NCBI RefSeq assembly: GCF_000577275.2
Contig: NZ_HG916855.1
Span: 1,054,001 to 1,118,000, forward strand
Direction: 5' to 3'
Source of the DNA: Rhizobium favelukesii
GTDB taxonomy: Bacteria; Pseudomonadota; Alphaproteobacteria; Rhizobiales; Rhizobiaceae
DNA: 64,000 nt
The translations under genes were made by a program, and so were the position numbers. The notes beneath the pieces were generated by a model. That model was not told the DNA's origin. It worked only from the letters and a program-made list of their open reading frames with translations, and searched no databases. Below are positions 62,120 through 64,000 of this stretch, one piece after another (positions within the stretch are counted from its first letter, which is position 1; the number at the start of each line of letters is the position of its first letter).

Positions 62120-62272
62120 ATGGAGGAAAATCGCAAGGTTATCGCCAACACTAAGATCGCAATTGCGACAGTTGCGACCCCCGTGTCAGACAAATTTGAC
62201 GCAGCTGCGAAATACCACATCCCCGATACGGAGTGGTTCGCGCCCGGACCATTCCGGCGACAATGTGCCTAG
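62120..62272 (+). CDS. Possible small protein (50 aa), unrecognised
   Basis: The frame starts MEENRKVIANTKIAIATVAT and ends GPFRRQCA. It follows palindrome site e within a plausible leader distance and has a balanced composition, but no clear ribosome site or known relative. A gene broken by a frameshift is equally possible. Confidence 0.25.
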   Translation: MEENRKVIANTKIAIATVATPVSDKFDAAAKYHIPDTEWFAPGPFRRQCA

Positions 62273-62394
62273 GGTGCGGCTCCTGCAATGCGCATTGGCC
62301 GTCTTGAACGAACGTTGCGGCGCCCTTCGCGTTACGACTTCGCTTTCTGTTTGAAACACCGGTTTGATATCTCGCTCGATCGGAAGGAACCCAT

Positions 62395-63297
62395 ATGCTG
62401 GAGAAGCCATCTGACCCAAGGACATTCGGAACGTTCTGGTACGGAGGGCGCCTTGATGCGCTTGAGCAGGCGTGCGCTCATTCGTTTATCAGGCATGGCT
62501 ACCGCCTTGTACTCTTTTCATATAAACCGATCGAAAATGCCCCCGATGGAGTGGAGCTGCGCAACGCGGCGGACCTTTTTCCAGAAGAATTGACGAAACG
62601 CTTCCTGTTGAACGGCAAACCGCATCTGACGCCGTTTTCCAACCTGTTTCGCTACAAAATGATCAGGGACTGCGGTCTGGTGTGGACCGACCTCGACGTC
62701 CTTATGATCAAAAGGCTTCCGGACGAACTGCCCGATGACATCGTCGTGCGAGAAGAGCAAGGCGGCCTGAACAACGCCGTCCTCTACATTAGATCACAGC
62801 ACACCTTGGACAAGCTCATTGAACAATCCATGGCTGTTGCTGGCAGGAACCTCGTTTGGGGCCAGACCGGGCCGATTCTGCTGACGCAGGTTGTCAACGA
62901 ACTTCACGAGAAAATCGAGACAACCAGCCACTCGGTCTTCTACCCGATTGAACATTATGACCTGTTTAAGATCTTCCTCAGGGAATTTGCCGACGAATGC
63001 AGGGAAAAGTGCCGCGGCGCCGCGACCATCCATCTGTTCAACAACATCCTTTCCAAGATGGGATACTGGAAGAACATGGCACCACCGGCCGGCAGTTTCT
63101 TCCACCAGAAGCTCGAAGAGACTGGAGGCCTTTCATTCTTTCGAGATATCTATCCGGAGAATGTGATGGTTCATATGACCGAAAATTACCGCATGCGGTT
63201 GTCCGGACAGGCGCTCGGCATCAAAGCGGTCATGGCGCAGTTGATACCCAGCATCGGCAGGACCTGGCGTCACTACCATCCCGCGCAGAACAGTTGA
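62395..63297 (+). CDS. Glycosyltransferase with DxD motif (GT32/capsular type)
   Basis: The 300-residue protein has the nucleotide-sugar DxD in FSNLFRYKMIRDCGLVWTDL followed by DVLMIKRLP (motif W-T-D-L-D). It also has the GT32/alpha-1,4-transferase-like end VWGQTGPILLTQVVNE and AATIHLFNN. No membrane helix is present. Such enzymes add hexoses in capsule and lipopolysaccharide synthesis. The ATG at 62395 is preceded by GGAAGGAA, nine bases away. Site e lies 376 bases upstream. The acceptor and sugar are unknown. Confidence 0.83.
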   Translation: MLEKPSDPRTFGTFWYGGRLDALEQACAHSFIRHGYRLVLFSYKPIENAPDGVELRNAADLFPEELTKRFLLNGKPHLTPFSNLFRYKMIRDCGLVWTDLDVLMIKRLPDELPDDIVVREEQGGLNNAVLYIRSQHTLDKLIEQSMAVAGRNLVWGQTGPILLTQVVNELHEKIETTSHSVFYPIEHYDLFKIFLREFADECREKCRGAATIHLFNNILSKMGYWKNMAPPAGSFFHQKLEETGGLSFFRDIYPENVMVHMTENYRMRLSGQALGIKAVMAQLIPSIGRTWRHYHPAQNS

Positions 63298-63395
63298 CGG
63301 TGACCGTGCGCCGTCGTCTCGCCCTTCACGTCCGGTCGCGGACAGCTGTCGGATTTTTGCGGGCGTCATCATGCTCGACCAGAAGAGGGAAGCTA

Positions 63396-63521
63396 ATGAA
63401 CGCGATTGAATATCAGGCAGGCATGAACATCGATGACATGATCGGCGTCGCTGACGTTCGCGCTCACTTCGAACGGCTCGCTCGGGCCTGTTTGGGCCAA
63501 CACTCAGCGGGCACGGGCTGA
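63396..63521 (+). CDS. Possible small protein (41 aa), unrecognised
   Basis: The frame MNAIEYQAGMNIDDMIGVAD, continuing VRAHFERLARACLGQ, has a good ribosome site (AGAGGGA, six bases before the ATG) and lies between the GT and the partial FkbM gene on the same strand. It is helical and acidic. No relative is known to me. Confidence 0.35.
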   Translation: MNAIEYQAGMNIDDMIGVADVRAHFERLARACLGQHSAGTG

Positions 63522-63533
63522 CGGGTCGGCAGC

Positions 63534-64000
63534 ATGCATACTGCTCCAATACAGCCGCTGGACAAACCGGAACGGGAAGGGTCATCCGCAAGGGTTGCTT
63601 TCGTGGCTGACAGCAGGTGCCTTTCTGTCCCCTGCGACCACCCGCGGACGGTCATTGATGTGAAAAGACTACGCGACGATAATGTCGCTCAACGCGTAAA
63701 ACGGATAGGCAATATGCTGGACGCAAGAAAGTTTGCACTTTCGAGTATGGCGATGATCTTCAACAGATTGCACCAGAACAAGAATTTGCAGAAAGCAGTA
63801 TTCAATGCAATTCGCCTCAACAGGCCAGAGGTCGCTGACCTCATATTGGATGATGACGTCAGCTTTATCAGCTATTGCCTGTCACGGCGGGATTGGTCGA
63901 GAGCACAGATTTTACAGGACCTGTGGGTTTGCTACGAGTTATCCGAGAAACGAGATGGCTTTTTCGTCGAGTTCGGCTCGACGAATGGTCTGAAAAATAG
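63534..64000 (+). CDS. FkbM family methyltransferase, N-terminal part (cut by window end)
   Basis: The frame starts MHTAPIQPLDKPEREGSSAR and is open for the last 155 codons of the window. It contains ILQDLWVCYELSEKRDGFFV immediately followed by EFGSTNGLKN, the FkbM SAM-binding motif I context (Q-D-x-W-V-x-Y-E-L then F-V-E-F-G). About 120 residues of non-conserved text precede it, so a later in-frame start such as the GTG at 63660 is possible. It continues beyond base 64000. An O-methyltransferase for the cluster's sugars is likely. Confidence 0.75.
   Translation, partial: MHTAPIQPLDKPEREGSSARVAFVADSRCLSVPCDHPRTVIDVKRLRDDNVAQRVKRIGNMLDARKFALSSMAMIFNRLHQNKNLQKAVFNAIRLNRPEVADLILDDDVSFISYCLSRRDWSRAQILQDLWVCYELSEKRDGFFVEFGSTNGLKN

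Larger units (their letters stand above)
61924..62394. other. Intergenic with palindrome site e and a possible small gene
   Basis: The first 100 bases are AT-rich and hold site e. A 97-codon frame at 62061-62354 (42 bases after the palindrome) and a 50-codon frame at 62120-62272 compete here. Neither matches a family. Only the latter has a coding-like composition. Confidence 0.4.

Noticed and set aside
1..64000. CRISPR arrays, tRNA or rRNA genes, replication origin
   Set aside because: No regularly spaced direct repeats, cloverleaf with a TTC-arm, rRNA block or repABC-type genes were recognised on reading.

Overview
The window looks like DNA from a Rhizobiaceae-type alphaproteobacterium (Ensifer/Sinorhizobium or Rhizobium), probably from a megaplasmid or another accessory-rich replicon. 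The reasons are the high-GC codon use, the exo-type polysaccharide genes (ExoY, ExoF, ExoP, ExoQ, ExoX/SyrA-like), UDP-glucose dehydrogenase, GMP/PMI, class III cyclases with TPR or CHASE2 parts, and many IS66, IS630, IS256, ISAs1, IS5, IS701 and ISNCY elements or remnants. No rRNA, tRNA, CRISPR array or replication origin was recognised. The species cannot be fixed from the sequence alone.

Layout. 1-2041: a class III cyclase/TolB-like/TPR protein. 2042-7540: small conserved genes (MNT-HEPN nucleotidyltransferase, an 81-aa protein, a 55-aa Thivi_2564-like membrane protein, a 49-aa membrane peptide, a DUF899 protein) separated by apparently non-coding DNA and an IS3 scar. 7541-9810: an IS701-family and an IS5/IS427-type element stacked head to tail on one CTAG target. 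10423-23923: a polysaccharide ABC-export locus (stand-alone phosphomannose-isomerase-type cupin, glycosyltransferases, FkbM methyltransferase, Wzm-type permease, Wzt-type ATPase), part of it visibly AT-richer. It is broken up by an IS66 that carries a second IS66 and an ISNCY element inside it, and by IS256 and ISAs1 wrecks. 24004-27342: IS66 pieces with two passenger-type genes and an IS630 element. 27402-29060: a second, rearranged copy of the MNT-HEPN/49-aa peptide module, with an in-frame amber codon in the enzyme gene. 29524-35930: a frameshifted PycTM (Pycsar effector)-like gene, then an operon of a secreted FecR-TPR-beta-barrel protein and a CHASE2 cyclase.

36244 to the end is a largely intact exopolysaccharide cluster. 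It holds GDP-mannose supply (GMP/PMI), an ExoX/SyrA-like regulator, an ExoQ-like polymerase, UDP-glucose dehydrogenase, a Tat-exported GH16 glycanase, an ExoF-like outer-membrane export protein, an ExoY-like initiating transferase, an ExoP/Wzc-like co-polymerase with a degenerate P-loop, a Wzx-like flippase and about seven glycosyltransferases. It also holds a GMC oxidoreductase plus epimerase pair, a UDP-galactopyranose-mutase-like flavoprotein, a HAD-type protein and the start of an FkbM methyltransferase. Together these would make a Wzx/Wzy-type acidic heteropolysaccharide containing glucuronate and probably mannose-derived sugars.

The most striking signal is regulatory. A 9-bp palindrome TGCA-N-TGCA (four exact copies and one with a single mismatch) lies in each of the four divergent intergenic regions of the exopolysaccharide cluster and ahead of the last transcription block, usually 26-42 bases before a start codon. 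It behaves like the operator of an unnamed regulator controlling the whole cluster.
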